Source: ZC4RG30 sp039932715 (lineage in GTDB: Bacteria; Pseudomonadota; Gammaproteobacteria; Steroidobacterales; Steroidobacteraceae). Taken from it: a stretch of 64,000 bases of DNA. Shown here piece by piece: positions 36,239 to 44,844 of the stretch. A program made the position numbers and the translations under genes. The stretch is taken from NCBI GenBank assembly GCA_039932715.1, contig JBDTPN010000013.1:1-64000 (forward strand). Direction: 5' to 3'. The stretch's first letter is position 1. Every line of letters starts with the position of its first letter. A model generated the notes under the pieces. The model saw only the letters and a list, made by a program, of their open reading frames with translations, was not told the origin of the DNA and ran no database searches.

Positions 36239-37144
36239 TCAGCCGAAGCGCCCGGTGATGTAATCTTCAGTCAGCTTGTGCCTCGGGTTGGTGAATATCT
36301 TGTCGGTCTCACCGACCTCTACGAGATAGCCCATGTGGAAATATGCCGTGCGCTGGGAAACGCGCGCTGCCTGCTGCATGGAGTGAGTCACGATAACAAT
36401 CGCGAAGTCCCCCTTCAATTCATCGATCAGGTTTTCGATGTGCAGCGTAGCCACTGGATCGAGCGCAGAGCATGGCTCGTCCATCAGGATCACCTCAGGA
36501 CGCATTGCGATGGTCCTGGCAATGCACAACCGCTGCTGCTGGCCGCCGGAGAGTCCTGTTCCCGGGCGTCGCAGCCGGTCCTTGACCTCCTTCCAGAGTC
36601 CGGCCCGCTGCAAGCTCGTACATACCAGCTCGTCCAGGTCCGACCGACTCCGAACAAGCCCGTTGATGCGCGGACCGTAAGCGACGTTGTCGTAGATTGA
36701 CTTGGGAAATGGATTTGGCTTCTGAAACACCATGCCAACACGGGCCCTGAGCTGGGCTGCATCCTCGCCCCTGGCATAGATATCCCGACCGTCAAGCAGG
36801 AGCGCGCCGGTTACGCGCGCCCCGGGGATGGTGTCATTCATTCGATTGAGCGAGCGCAGGAACGTGGATTTTCCGCACCCGGACGGCCCGATCATCGACA
36901 GTACCTGGCGGCGCCCGACGTCGATGCTGACTTTATTTATGGCCGGCTTGCTGCCGTAGGTGACGGTCACGTTGCGGCAACTAAAAACCGGGTCCGCTAC
37001 AGTGGTCTCGCCCACGGTTTCACCCTTGAATCCGGACCCGTCGATGAAGGATGCGCCCGGCCCGCGCGCCCCGGGAGCAAAATGGAATTCACCTGCCACC
37101 CGATGGCCCGGCTTCTGCATGGAGATATCGGTCGAGGTATTCAT
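36239..37144 (-). CDS. pstB: Phosphate ABC transporter ATP-binding protein PstB, copy 1
   Basis: A 301-residue ATPase of the high-affinity phosphate importer. Walker A is GPSGCGKST, the ABC signature LSGGQQQRLCIAR, Walker B VILMDEPCSALDP, and the switch His is in VTHSMQQAARVS. It carries an unusual leader of about 50 residues (Gly/Ala-rich, with MQKPGHRVAGEFHF) before the ABC domain. The C-terminal EDYITGRFG is typical of PstB. It is separated from the upstream second pstB by 50 bases. Confidence 0.93.
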   Translation of the reverse strand: MNTSTDISMQKPGHRVAGEFHFAPGARGPGASFIDGSGFKGETVGETTVADPVFSCRNVTVTYGSKPAINKVSIDVGRRQVLSMIGPSGCGKSTFLRSLNRMNDTIPGARVTGALLLDGRDIYARGEDAAQLRARVGMVFQKPNPFPKSIYDNVAYGPRINGLVRSRSDLDELVCTSLQRAGLWKEVKDRLRRPGTGLSGGQQQRLCIARTIAMRPEVILMDEPCSALDPVATLHIENLIDELKGDFAIVIVTHSMQQAARVSQRTAYFHMGYLVEVGETDKIFTNPRHKLTEDYITGRFG

Positions 37145-37194
37145 GTTGGCAAGGGACTCCCATCAAGAGATATAGCGGGCAAGCTGTATGCAAC

Positions 37195-38007
37195 CTATCC
37201 GAAACGGCCAGTGACGTAGTCGTCAGTACGCCGGTCGCGCGGAGCCGTGAACATCTGCGCTGTCGGCCCAACCTCCACAAGTTCGCCCATAAGCATGAAT
37301 CCCGTGACGTTTGAGATGCGCGCAGCCTGCTGCAGGTTGTGCGTCACTATCGCGATACAGTACTTTTCAGCGAGGCCTTGCAACGTCTCCTCGACACGCA
37401 GCGTCGATATTGGATCAAGGGCCGCAGTTGGCTCATCGAACAGGATCACCTCCGGCTGCACCGCGATCGTTCTTGCGATACACAGGCGCTGCTGCTGACC
37501 ACCAGAAAGCCCGCGGCCGTCTTCGCCCAGCTTGCCCTTGACTTCGTCCCACATCGCCGCGTCGCGCAGCGCTGACTCAACGCGCTGCTCCAACTCGGCG
37601 CGGGCGATGCGGCGGGATAACCTCAGGCCGAAGGCGACATTGTCAAAAATGGACATCGGGAATGGCGTTGGTTTCTGAAATACCATGCCGACCCGAAACC
37701 GCAGGCTCGCGATGTCCACGTTCGGTGCCAGGATGTTCTGGCCGTCGAGCAGCACCTCCCCAGCGGCGCGGTGCCCCGGATAGAGTGCATACATTCTATT
37801 GAAGACTCGCAGCAGCGTTGACTTGCCACAGCCAGACGGGCCAATGAAGGCGGTAATGCTCTTGTCGGCGAGCGACAGGTTGATGTCACGCAACGCCTGG
37901 GTTTCGCCGTAGTAGAAATCCAGGTTGCGAACCTCCACTTTGGACAGTTGCGTATTCGACGACGCATTTGTGCTTTCCACGCGCGTAGCAGCCTCGGTCG
38001 CACTCAT
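37195..38007 (-). CDS. pstB: Phosphate ABC transporter ATP-binding protein PstB, copy 2
   Basis: A 270-residue PstB with intact Walker A (GPSGCGKSTLL), signature (LSGGQQQRLCIAR), Walker B (VILFDEPTAALDP), and a C-terminal DDYVTGRFG. Its start overlaps the pstA stop by one base (TGATG), so it is the copy directly coupled to the permeases. Both adjacent paralogues keep all ATPase motifs. They may form a heterodimer or be differently expressed; this is not decidable from sequence. Confidence 0.93.
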   Translation of the reverse strand: MSATEAATRVESTNASSNTQLSKVEVRNLDFYYGETQALRDINLSLADKSITAFIGPSGCGKSTLLRVFNRMYALYPGHRAAGEVLLDGQNILAPNVDIASLRFRVGMVFQKPTPFPMSIFDNVAFGLRLSRRIARAELEQRVESALRDAAMWDEVKGKLGEDGRGLSGGQQQRLCIARTIAVQPEVILFDEPTAALDPISTLRVEETLQGLAEKYCIAIVTHNLQQAARISNVTGFMLMGELVEVGPTAQMFTAPRDRRTDDYVTGRFG

Positions 38008-38858
38008 CAGGTTCGCCCGCTGCCGGCACCGAGCCGGGAAACCACGAAGCGCGCAATTATGCTGAGCAGCAGTATCGACAAGGTAATGAGCAGCGCGCCA
38101 GACCAGGCCAGTTGCTGCCAATCCTTGTAGGGGCTCAACGCGAATTGGAAGATGACAACCGGTAGGTTGGCCATCGGCGCGTTGAGATTAGTGCTCAAGA
38201 ACTGGTTGTTCAGCGCCGTGAACAACAAAGGCGCGGTCTCGCCACTGACGCGCGCAATCGCCAGCAACAGCCCGGTCACAATGCCGCTACGGGCCGCCGG
38301 GTAGATGATGTCCAGTGTCGTCCGCCACTTGTAGGCACCCAGGGCGGTCGAGGCGTCCTTCATTCCCTGCGGCACGAGCCGCAGCATGTCTTCGGTAGTG
38401 CGCACCATCACTGGCACCGAGATTATCGCCAGCGCCACCGCTCCGGCGATGGCCGAAAAATGACCCATCCGGACGACGATCAACTCGTACACGAACAAGC
38501 CGATGATGATCGACGGCGCACTCAGCAGTACGTCATTGACGAAGCGGATCACCGAACTCAAGCGCGACGTGCGCCCGTACTCAGCCAGGTAGGTGCCGGC
38601 GAGCACGCCGACGGGCGCGCTCACGGCAATTGCAAGGAGGGTCATGACCACGCTGCCGAAGATCGCATTGAACAGCCCGCCAGAGCCCCCCGGTGGCGGC
38701 GTGCTCTGCGTGAACAGGTCCAGCGACAACCCGGCGACACCATTTTTCAGCAGCGTCCAGAGAATCGCGCCCAGGAATGCCAGGCCTGCAAGTGTCGCAA
38801 GCGACGACAATGCCAGGGCCAGGACGTTCACCAGCTTGCGGAACAGGTGCCTGCTCAT
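38007..38858 (-). CDS. pstA: Phosphate ABC transporter permease PstA
   Basis: A 283-residue inner-membrane permease with six hydrophobic segments. The BPD-transporter loop is near EDMLRLVPQGMKDASTALGAYKWRT (about 155-179). AGTYLAEYGR follows TM2, as in other PstA. Start overlaps the pstC stop (ATGA). Confidence 0.95.
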   Translation of the reverse strand: MSRHLFRKLVNVLALALSSLATLAGLAFLGAILWTLLKNGVAGLSLDLFTQSTPPPGGSGGLFNAIFGSVVMTLLAIAVSAPVGVLAGTYLAEYGRTSRLSSVIRFVNDVLLSAPSIIIGLFVYELIVVRMGHFSAIAGAVALAIISVPVMVRTTEDMLRLVPQGMKDASTALGAYKWRTTLDIIYPAARSGIVTGLLLAIARVSGETAPLLFTALNNQFLSTNLNAPMANLPVVIFQFALSPYKDWQQLAWSGALLITLSILLLSIIARFVVSRLGAGSGRT

Positions 38859-39826
38859 ACGGTCGACATCGCACGCCGGTCAAGTCGCATCAGCATGAGC
38901 CTCGCGGCTGCGATAACAATAAAAGTGATGACGAACAACAGCACCCCGAGGGCCACCAGCGAGGACGTGTACAGGTCGCCAACGGCCTCGGTGAACTCAT
39001 TGGCAATCGCCGCTGATATGGTGGTACCCGGGGCGATAAGTGAAGAACTGACGCGATGCGCGTTGCCGATCACGAATGTAACTGCCATGGTTTCACCGAG
39101 CGCGCGCCCGAGCCCCAGCATGATCCCACCGACCATCCCCGCACGTGAATAGGGCACGACCACGTTCCAGACGACTTCCCAGGTCGTGGCACCAAGTCCG
39201 TAGGCGGATTCCTTCAATACGTCAGGCACTGTTTCGAAGACATCGCGCATCACCGCCGAAATGAACGGCAGGATCATGATTGCCAGCACGAAACTGGCCG
39301 TCAGAATGCCGATTCCGAACGGCGGCCCCTTGAACAGGACGCCAACCCCGGCAATCGATCCCAGGTGTTCGATGAGCCAGGGCTGGAAGCTGTGCTGCAG
39401 TATCGGCGACAGCACGAACAGGCCCCAGATGCCGAAGATGATGCTCGGAACACCGGCCAGCAGCTCAATGGCGACACCGACTGGCCGCTTGAGCCATCGC
39501 GGCGACAATTCAGTGAGGAAAATGGCAATACCGAAGCTCGTAGGCACAGCGAGGAGAATCGCGATTAGCGAAGTGACCAGCGTGCCGTAAATGGGCGCCA
39601 CGGCGCCAAACTTGTCCGTAACCGGATTCCAGACTTCTTTCGTCAGGAAGTCCAGCTTGAAGGTAGACAGGGCAGGCCACGCACCCTTCAACAGCGCGAT
39701 GGCCACGCCACCCAGCAGGACCAGCACCAGCAGTGCGGCAACCAGCGTTGCGGTGCGGAACACCTGCTCGCCGGCGCGTTGCCGACGGATGTGCGGCGTA
39801 TCAGTCGGCAAGGAGTTCTCGATCAC
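38855..39826 (-). CDS. pstC: Phosphate ABC transporter permease PstC
   Basis: A 323-residue permease paired with PstA. After a polar N-terminus come hydrophobic segments and GIAIFLTELSP, SIIFGIWGLFVLSPILQ and the ABC-contact loop FETVPDVLKESAYGLGATTWE. The start is uncertain: GTG at 39824-39826 with a weak GGA 10-12 bases upstream was chosen; TTG codons at 39844 and 39868 are alternatives. Confidence 0.93.
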   Translation of the reverse strand: MIENSLPTDTPHIRRQRAGEQVFRTATLVAALLVLVLLGGVAIALLKGAWPALSTFKLDFLTKEVWNPVTDKFGAVAPIYGTLVTSLIAILLAVPTSFGIAIFLTELSPRWLKRPVGVAIELLAGVPSIIFGIWGLFVLSPILQHSFQPWLIEHLGSIAGVGVLFKGPPFGIGILTASFVLAIMILPFISAVMRDVFETVPDVLKESAYGLGATTWEVVWNVVVPYSRAGMVGGIMLGLGRALGETMAVTFVIGNAHRVSSSLIAPGTTISAAIANEFTEAVGDLYTSSLVALGVLLFVITFIVIAAARLMLMRLDRRAMSTV

Positions 39827-39945
39827 GTCGTTATTTTCCGTCAACAGAGCCCAGGAGACACCGCCCAACCCGTGCGAGGCGGTGTCTGCACTTCTGCCGG
39901 CCCTAGATTACCTGCATCCGCGGCCGCCGTCGCCGGCTCGACCCG

Positions 39946-40989
39946 CTACTTGCCAATCGACGCCGGTGCGCCCTTGATCTGCGTCTTCCAGGAGGCGCGA
40001 ATCTGCTTGATCAGCCCTTCCGGCAGGGGCACGTAGTCAAGCTCATCGGCCATCTTGGCGCCGTTGGTGAAGGACCAGTCGAAGAATTTGAGCGCATCGG
40101 CCGATGCAACCGGATCCGCGGGATTCGCATACATCAGGATGAAGCTCGCGCCCGTGATTGGCCAGCTCTTGGCACCTTCCTGCGCGGTCAGAATCACATA
40201 ATACGACTCTGAGTGCGCCCAGTCAGCATTTGAGGCAGCAGCCTGGAATGACGCGGCACTGGGAGACACGATCTTGCCGGCATTGTTCACCAGCTGCACG
40301 TATGCCATCTTGTTTTGCTTGGCATAGGCATACTCGACATAGCCGATCGCTCCATCTGTCTGCGTGGACATGTTGGCCACACCCTCATTCCCCTTCGCGC
40401 CAATACCCACCGGCCACTGCACCGAAGCATTGGCACCGATCTTGTCTTTGAAAGACGCGCTGGACTTGGAGAGGTAGTCGGTGAAGAGAAAGTTCGTGCC
40501 CGATCCATCAGAACGATATACGGGTGCAATGGCCGTGGATGGCAATGCCAGTTTCGGATTCAGCTTCTTGATGCGCGCATCATCCCATTTGGGAATGTCG
40601 CCCATGTAGATGCTTGCAATCGTGGCGCCATCCAGCACCAGTTGACCCGGCTGCACGCCCTTGATATTCACCACCGGCACCACGCCGCCTATGATCATCG
40701 GAAACTGCACCAGGCCGGATTCACTGACTTCCTTGGGCTCCAGCGGTTTGTCAGAGGCGCCGAAGGTCACGGTCTTGGCCTTGATCTGCTTGATGCCGCC
40801 ACCGGACCCGATGGACTGGTAATTAAGTCCCAAGCCGGTGGCCTTCTTGTAGGCATCGGCCCATTTGGCGTAGATGGGATATGGAAACGTAGCGCCTGCC
40901 CCGGAAATGTCCCCTGCGTGCGCCATCCCGGCGATCGCCGCTGTGGCGGACGCTGCGATGAAGATCCGCTTCAAGCTGAAGTGGTTCAT
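39946..40989 (-). CDS. pstS: Periplasmic phosphate-binding protein PstS
   Basis: A 347-residue binding protein of the importer. A signal peptide cleaves after AHA (about residue 25). The mature start GDISGAGATFPYPIYAKW and the phosphate-ligand segments YQSIGSGGGIKQI and YRSDGSGTNFLFTDYLS are classic PstS. It follows the porin gene by 40 bases and precedes pstC, so it is probably transcribed from the Pho-box promoter at 42237-42254. A strong AAGGAG lies just before its start on the minus strand. Confidence 0.97.
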   Translation of the reverse strand: MNHFSLKRIFIAASATAAIAGMAHAGDISGAGATFPYPIYAKWADAYKKATGLGLNYQSIGSGGGIKQIKAKTVTFGASDKPLEPKEVSESGLVQFPMIIGGVVPVVNIKGVQPGQLVLDGATIASIYMGDIPKWDDARIKKLNPKLALPSTAIAPVYRSDGSGTNFLFTDYLSKSSASFKDKIGANASVQWPVGIGAKGNEGVANMSTQTDGAIGYVEYAYAKQNKMAYVQLVNNAGKIVSPSAASFQAAASNADWAHSESYYVILTAQEGAKSWPITGASFILMYANPADPVASADALKFFDWSFTNGAKMADELDYVPLPEGLIKQIRASWKTQIKGAPASIGK

Positions 40990-41029
40990 GTATCAACTCC
41001 TTTAAAGTCGTAAATTCGAATTGTCCAAT

Positions 41030-42115
41030 TCAGAACTTGATCTGCGCCCAGACGCCGATTTCCTGGTATTTGCCGCCGCTCACCAGGCCGCCAATGTTGC
41101 CATTGGAGGTATTGATGAAGCCGGTAGCGGCCGTGCCGCCGCCGCCAGACACTTTTTCATCCTTGTAGACCAGCGCCACGTCCACGTTCTTGCGCGGATG
41201 CATCGCCATGCCGACGTTGAAGTATTCGTCCTTCAGGTCTGGCGCAGTGTTTTTCTTTGGCTTGGCCGAATCGGCCCGGGCAAATACGCTCCACATCTTC
41301 GTGAAGTCGTATGAAGCCCAGATCGAATAGCCATCTGCCTTGTCCGACACCACTGTCGTGACATTGGCCCAGTCATTGGCCGTAAAGTACTCGGCGCCCA
41401 CGTGGAACCCGGCTACTGCGTAGGCCAGCAAGACATCAAAGCGATCTGCGGTGTGAAAAGTCGTGGCGCCCTCGATGTCCTTGCCGAGCTTGCCCGTGTA
41501 ATAGCCAATGGCGCCGGTCAATCCTGGCAGCGGGGTGATGCTGACGCGGCCCTCGAAATCCATCGACTTGGAGCGGCTGGGATTCTTGTAGCCAGCGCCG
41601 TTGATCACAGACGCTGAGTAGGTAAACATCCCGTTACTACCCATCTTGCCATTGGCATTGAGACCCCAATCAGCCGAAGTGCCGAACTTGAGGCGATCGA
41701 TAATCACATTTTCGACCCAGCGGTAGCCGTATACATCCTCGGCAAAGGGCACCCACGGCAGGTCAGCGGATCCGGCGCGCGCGACAAATGCATCGGATGC
41801 CTTGTACTGCACGAAAAGCTTCTTTATGTAGACGTCAGTCTGTCCGATAGAACTGATGTAGTTGAAATCGGTCACGGCCTGCATGGACCAGTTGTCATCG
41901 AATTTGTGGTCGACGCCGATATACAGGCGCTTGGCGTCGAAGCCGGTACCGCTGGCGGCAGTTTTATTGCCGTCGCTGGTTCCGTCAATGTTGGAGATGT
42001 CGAGAAAAGTCTTGCCGCTGATGGTGGTCGCCTCATCGGCCAACGCTGCGCGCCCGGCTCCCGCCGCCAGGCAGGCAACCGCACAGGAAATCGTCAGGGC
42101 TTTTTTGGTAAACAT
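41030..42115 (-). CDS. Outer-membrane porin, phosphate-regulated
   Basis: A 361-residue protein with a signal peptide (ALA cut after about residue 26). It is rich in alternating beta strands with aromatic girdles, such as FDDNWSMQAVTDFNYISS and WSVFARADSAKPKK, and ends in the outer-membrane targeting Phe (GVWAQIKF). It is first in the pst operon and has a Pho box upstream, so an OprP/PhoE-like role in anion or phosphate entry is likely. That role is inferred from context; the family resembles general Gram-negative porins. Confidence 0.85.
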   Translation of the reverse strand: MFTKKALTISCAVACLAAGAGRAALADEATTISGKTFLDISNIDGTSDGNKTAASGTGFDAKRLYIGVDHKFDDNWSMQAVTDFNYISSIGQTDVYIKKLFVQYKASDAFVARAGSADLPWVPFAEDVYGYRWVENVIIDRLKFGTSADWGLNANGKMGSNGMFTYSASVINGAGYKNPSRSKSMDFEGRVSITPLPGLTGAIGYYTGKLGKDIEGATTFHTADRFDVLLAYAVAGFHVGAEYFTANDWANVTTVVSDKADGYSIWASYDFTKMWSVFARADSAKPKKNTAPDLKDEYFNVGMAMHPRKNVDVALVYKDEKVSGGGGTAATGFINTSNGNIGGLVSGGKYQEIGVWAQIKF

Positions 42116-42236
42116 AGGTATGCATGGGCTCCGGTTACTATTACGTGCTATGACGACTTCCGGCGCGACCTGTGAACCAGGTAGTTCAACTTCGCAACAG
42201 GCTTCGTCCCCAGGGCCAGCATTAGATATGCAGGAT

Positions 42237-42254
42237 GTGACAGCCCTGTGACAC
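42237..42254 (-). promoter_or_regulatory. Pho box upstream of the porin-pst operon
   Basis: On the minus strand GTGTCAC-AGGG-CTGTCAC is a 7-4-7 PhoB site with two near-perfect CTGTCAC/T half-sites. Ten bases further downstream TCTAAT matches the -10 consensus at five of six positions, which is the PhoB-activated promoter layout. The porin start is about 122 bases from the box. The rest of the 343-base porin-dapE gap holds only the dapE promoter. Confidence 0.85.
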
Positions 42255-42372
42255 CCGCCAGGCAGTCAACGCCGCGCCAGCGACGCTCCCACCGCCCGGG
42301 ATGACTTGCGGCCCAACGGTCGTTGCAAGGACGTGTCAGAACCCGGGTAGCGCACCCGGCGCGTCACGCGAC

Positions 42373-42401
42373 TTGATTTGCCTGCTGCGCGACCGTATAA
42401 A
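42373..42401 (+). promoter_or_regulatory. Predicted sigma-70 promoter of dapE
   Basis: TTGATT, a 17-base spacer and TATAAA, 57 bases before the dapE start. The box matches consensus at four and five of six positions. Confidence 0.6.
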
Positions 42402-42458
42402 CACGGCGCTTCCGAATCACTCGACCGGCGCCCACACGCCGCCCGAAGGACACTGCAA

Positions 42459-43592
42459 TTGGAGATTTCTGCGACGCTCGCGCTGACCCAGGACCTGGTG
42501 TCGCGCGCTTCACTGACCCCCTCGGACAATGGCTGCCAGGACCTGATGGCTTCCCGCCTGCTGGCGGCTGGCTTCACTGTCGAGAAGATTCCATTCGGCA
42601 ACGTGGAGAATTTCTGGGCACGGCGTGGAACGCAGGGGCCCGTGCTGTGTTTCGCTGGTCACACCGACGTAGTGCCCACCGGCCCGCTCGAAGAGTGGCA
42701 CTCGGACCCCTTCAAACCCACTGTGGTTGACGGCCGCCTCTATGGCCGGGGTGCCGCGGACATGAAGAGCGGGCTGGCGGCCATGGTGACGGCGTGCGAG
42801 ACCTTTGCCCGCGAGCACCCGGGCCATCGGGGATCGATCGCACTCCTGATAACCAGCGACGAAGAAGGCCCATCGGTTGACGGCACGAAGCGTGTCGTCG
42901 AGACGCTAAAGGCGCGCGGCGAGAAAATCGACTGGTGCATTGTCGGCGAGCCTTCGAGTGAACATCTGGCTGGTGACACGATCAAGATTGGCCGGCGCGG
43001 CTCCTTCAGCGGTCGCCTTACCATTTATGGCGTACAGGGGCATATCGCGTATCCGCAGCTGGCTGAGAATCCGGTGCACTCATTTGCGCCCGCCCTGGTA
43101 GAGCTGGCCCGTCACGTATGGGACGCGGGCAATGCCCATTTCCAGCCAACCAGCTTCCAGATTTCCAATATTGCCGCGGGAACCGGAGCCCCCAACGTCA
43201 TACCAGGAGAATTAAAGGCGAGGTTCAATCTGCGCTACTCCCCGGAGCAGACACAGGAAGCCCTGAAGAAGACGGTAGAAGGCATCCTTGAGAAGCACAA
43301 GCTGCGCTTCTCCATTGACTGGTACGTCTCCGGCGAGCCCTTCTACACCGCGCCTGGTGCCCTGTCAGACGCTGTTCAAGCTGCTGTCAATGAGGTGACT
43401 GGCATCACTCCGCAAATGACCACTGGCGGCGGCACCTCTGACGGTCGCTTCATCGCCACGATGGGTACGCAAGTAGTGGAGCTGGGAGTAACCAACGCCA
43501 CCATCCACAAGGTGAATGAATCCGTGGCCATCGAGGAAATCGATGCCCTGCACGCGATGTATGTCAGGCTTCTGGAGAAGCTGCTTGCCTGA
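42459..43592 (+). CDS. dapE: Succinyl-diaminopimelate desuccinylase
   Basis: A 377-residue di-zinc M20 hydrolase, the step after DapC in diaminopimelate synthesis. Metal ligands sit in CFAGHTDVVPTG, GRGAADMKSGLAAM and TSDEEGPSVDGTKRV; the dimerisation domain contains GVQGHIAYP, and the last ligand is in the C-terminal NATIHKVNE. The start is TTG (42459-42461) with GAAGGA 8 bases upstream and gives the E. coli length. The pst operon separates it from dapC-dapD. Confidence 0.95.
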   Translation: MEISATLALTQDLVSRASLTPSDNGCQDLMASRLLAAGFTVEKIPFGNVENFWARRGTQGPVLCFAGHTDVVPTGPLEEWHSDPFKPTVVDGRLYGRGAADMKSGLAAMVTACETFAREHPGHRGSIALLITSDEEGPSVDGTKRVVETLKARGEKIDWCIVGEPSSEHLAGDTIKIGRRGSFSGRLTIYGVQGHIAYPQLAENPVHSFAPALVELARHVWDAGNAHFQPTSFQISNIAAGTGAPNVIPGELKARFNLRYSPEQTQEALKKTVEGILEKHKLRFSIDWYVSGEPFYTAPGALSDAVQAAVNEVTGITPQMTTGGGTSDGRFIATMGTQVVELGVTNATIHKVNESVAIEEIDALHAMYVRLLEKLLA

Positions 43593-44100
43593 AAGGCCGC
43601 ACCCAGTTCAGCGCCACGCCTGCTGCGCCAAGTAACAGCGCGCAGACCAATACCCAACCGGGCATCGACAGTCCCAGGAAGGTCCAGTCGACCTTGGCGC
43701 ACTCGCCTGAACCGGTCAATACCTTGCGCACCACGTCGGCAGGCGGGAAAACATCCAGCATGTAATCGAGGGTAGCGCCGCAGACCGGAACACGATCGGG
43801 CGGCAGGTGCTGGATATATACATGGCGCCCGGCGATGCCAGCGCCGGTCAGCGCCACTGCTCCTATCAGCAGGGCAAAAAGCCGGTGCAGCAGCAGTTGC
43901 CCTTGCCCCGGCAGCACCGCCAATACGAATGCCACAGCGAGCCCGGTAATTGCCAGACGCTCGAAAATGCACAACGGGCAGGGCTGGAGTCCAAGGCGAT
44001 ATTGCGAATACAGCGCATAGCCCACCATGGCGAAGCACAATAGGGCTGCGACCAGGTTGGCCGCGCGCCTTCTTCGGGCAAGAGACTGCAGCAAACGCAT
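43564..44100 (-). CDS. dsbB: Disulfide bond formation protein B
   Basis: A 178-residue four-TM inner-membrane protein that reoxidises DsbA using quinone. The first redox pair is Cys41-Cys44 (QPCPLCIFER), the second Cys107 and Cys134 in the large periplasmic loop (VPVCGATLDYM and GSGECAKVDW), with LGLSMPGW before the last TM. It starts 3 bases after the phoU2 stop, hence likely cotranscribed with phoB-phoR-phoU2. Its 3' end overlaps the convergent dapE by 29 bases. Confidence 0.93.
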   Translation of the reverse strand: MRLLQSLARRRRAANLVAALLCFAMVGYALYSQYRLGLQPCPLCIFERLAITGLAVAFVLAVLPGQGQLLLHRLFALLIGAVALTGAGIAGRHVYIQHLPPDRVPVCGATLDYMLDVFPPADVVRKVLTGSGECAKVDWTFLGLSMPGWVLVCALLLGAAGVALNWVRPFRQAASPEA

Positions 44101-44103
44101 GGA

Positions 44104-44835
44104 TCAGGACTTGGCCGGGGCGGCTTCGCGCAGGCTGCGCTCGACATCCTCGAGACGTGTATGGCGCACGTCCTTGCCGTATACCATGTAGATCACGTAT
44201 TCGCAGATGTTCTTGGCGTGGTCACCGATCCGCTCCAGCGAACGCACGACCCACATGACGTCCAGCGCGCGACGAATTGTCCGTGGGTCTTCCATCATGA
44301 ACGTGATGCACTGACGATGGATGGCTTCGTACTCCTCGTCGACCACACGATCCTGCCGCGCCACCCGCAACGCGCTGTCCACATCCAGCCTCGCGAAAGC
44401 ATCGAGAGCGTCATGAACCATCTCCGAGACTATTCGTCCCAGATGCTTTATTTCCCGGTACTTGTTTTCCGGTCGCTCCATGCTGGCCAAGCGGGAAGCA
44501 ATGTAGCCGATCTTCTCACCCTCGTCGCCAATACGTTCCAGGTCGGTGATGGTCTTGATAATGGCAACAATCACCCGCAGATCCCCTGCTGCCGGTGACC
44601 GCGTGGCCAGGATCCGGCTGCACTCCTCGTCAATCGAAATCTCCATACCATTGACCTTTATGTCATCGATGGCGACCGATTCCCCCAGGGAACTGTCGCC
44701 TTCGATCAGCGAGGTAAGCGCGTTTGCGAGCTGCGCCTCCACAAACCCGCCCATCGCCATGACCTTGGTTCGCACGCGCTCCAGGTCTTCATTAAAGCGA
44801 CGTGAGATATGATGGGAAAGGTCTGCAGTCTCCAT
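44104..44835 (-). CDS. phoU: Phosphate signalling protein PhoU, copy 2 (with phoBR)
   Basis: A 243-residue PhoU with the standard start (HHISRRFNEDLERVRTKVMAMGGFVE), ITDLERIGDEGEKIGYIA and VRSLERIGDHAKNICEYVIYMV. It is closer to the canonical PhoU than copy 1. It lies 9 bases after phoR in a phoB-phoR-phoU-dsbB run and acts as the link between Pst and PhoR. Confidence 0.95.
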   Translation of the reverse strand: METADLSHHISRRFNEDLERVRTKVMAMGGFVEAQLANALTSLIEGDSSLGESVAIDDIKVNGMEISIDEECSRILATRSPAAGDLRVIVAIIKTITDLERIGDEGEKIGYIASRLASMERPENKYREIKHLGRIVSEMVHDALDAFARLDVDSALRVARQDRVVDEEYEAIHRQCITFMMEDPRTIRRALDVMWVVRSLERIGDHAKNICEYVIYMVYGKDVRHTRLEDVERSLREAAPAKS

Positions 44836-44844
44836 GCGGTATCC

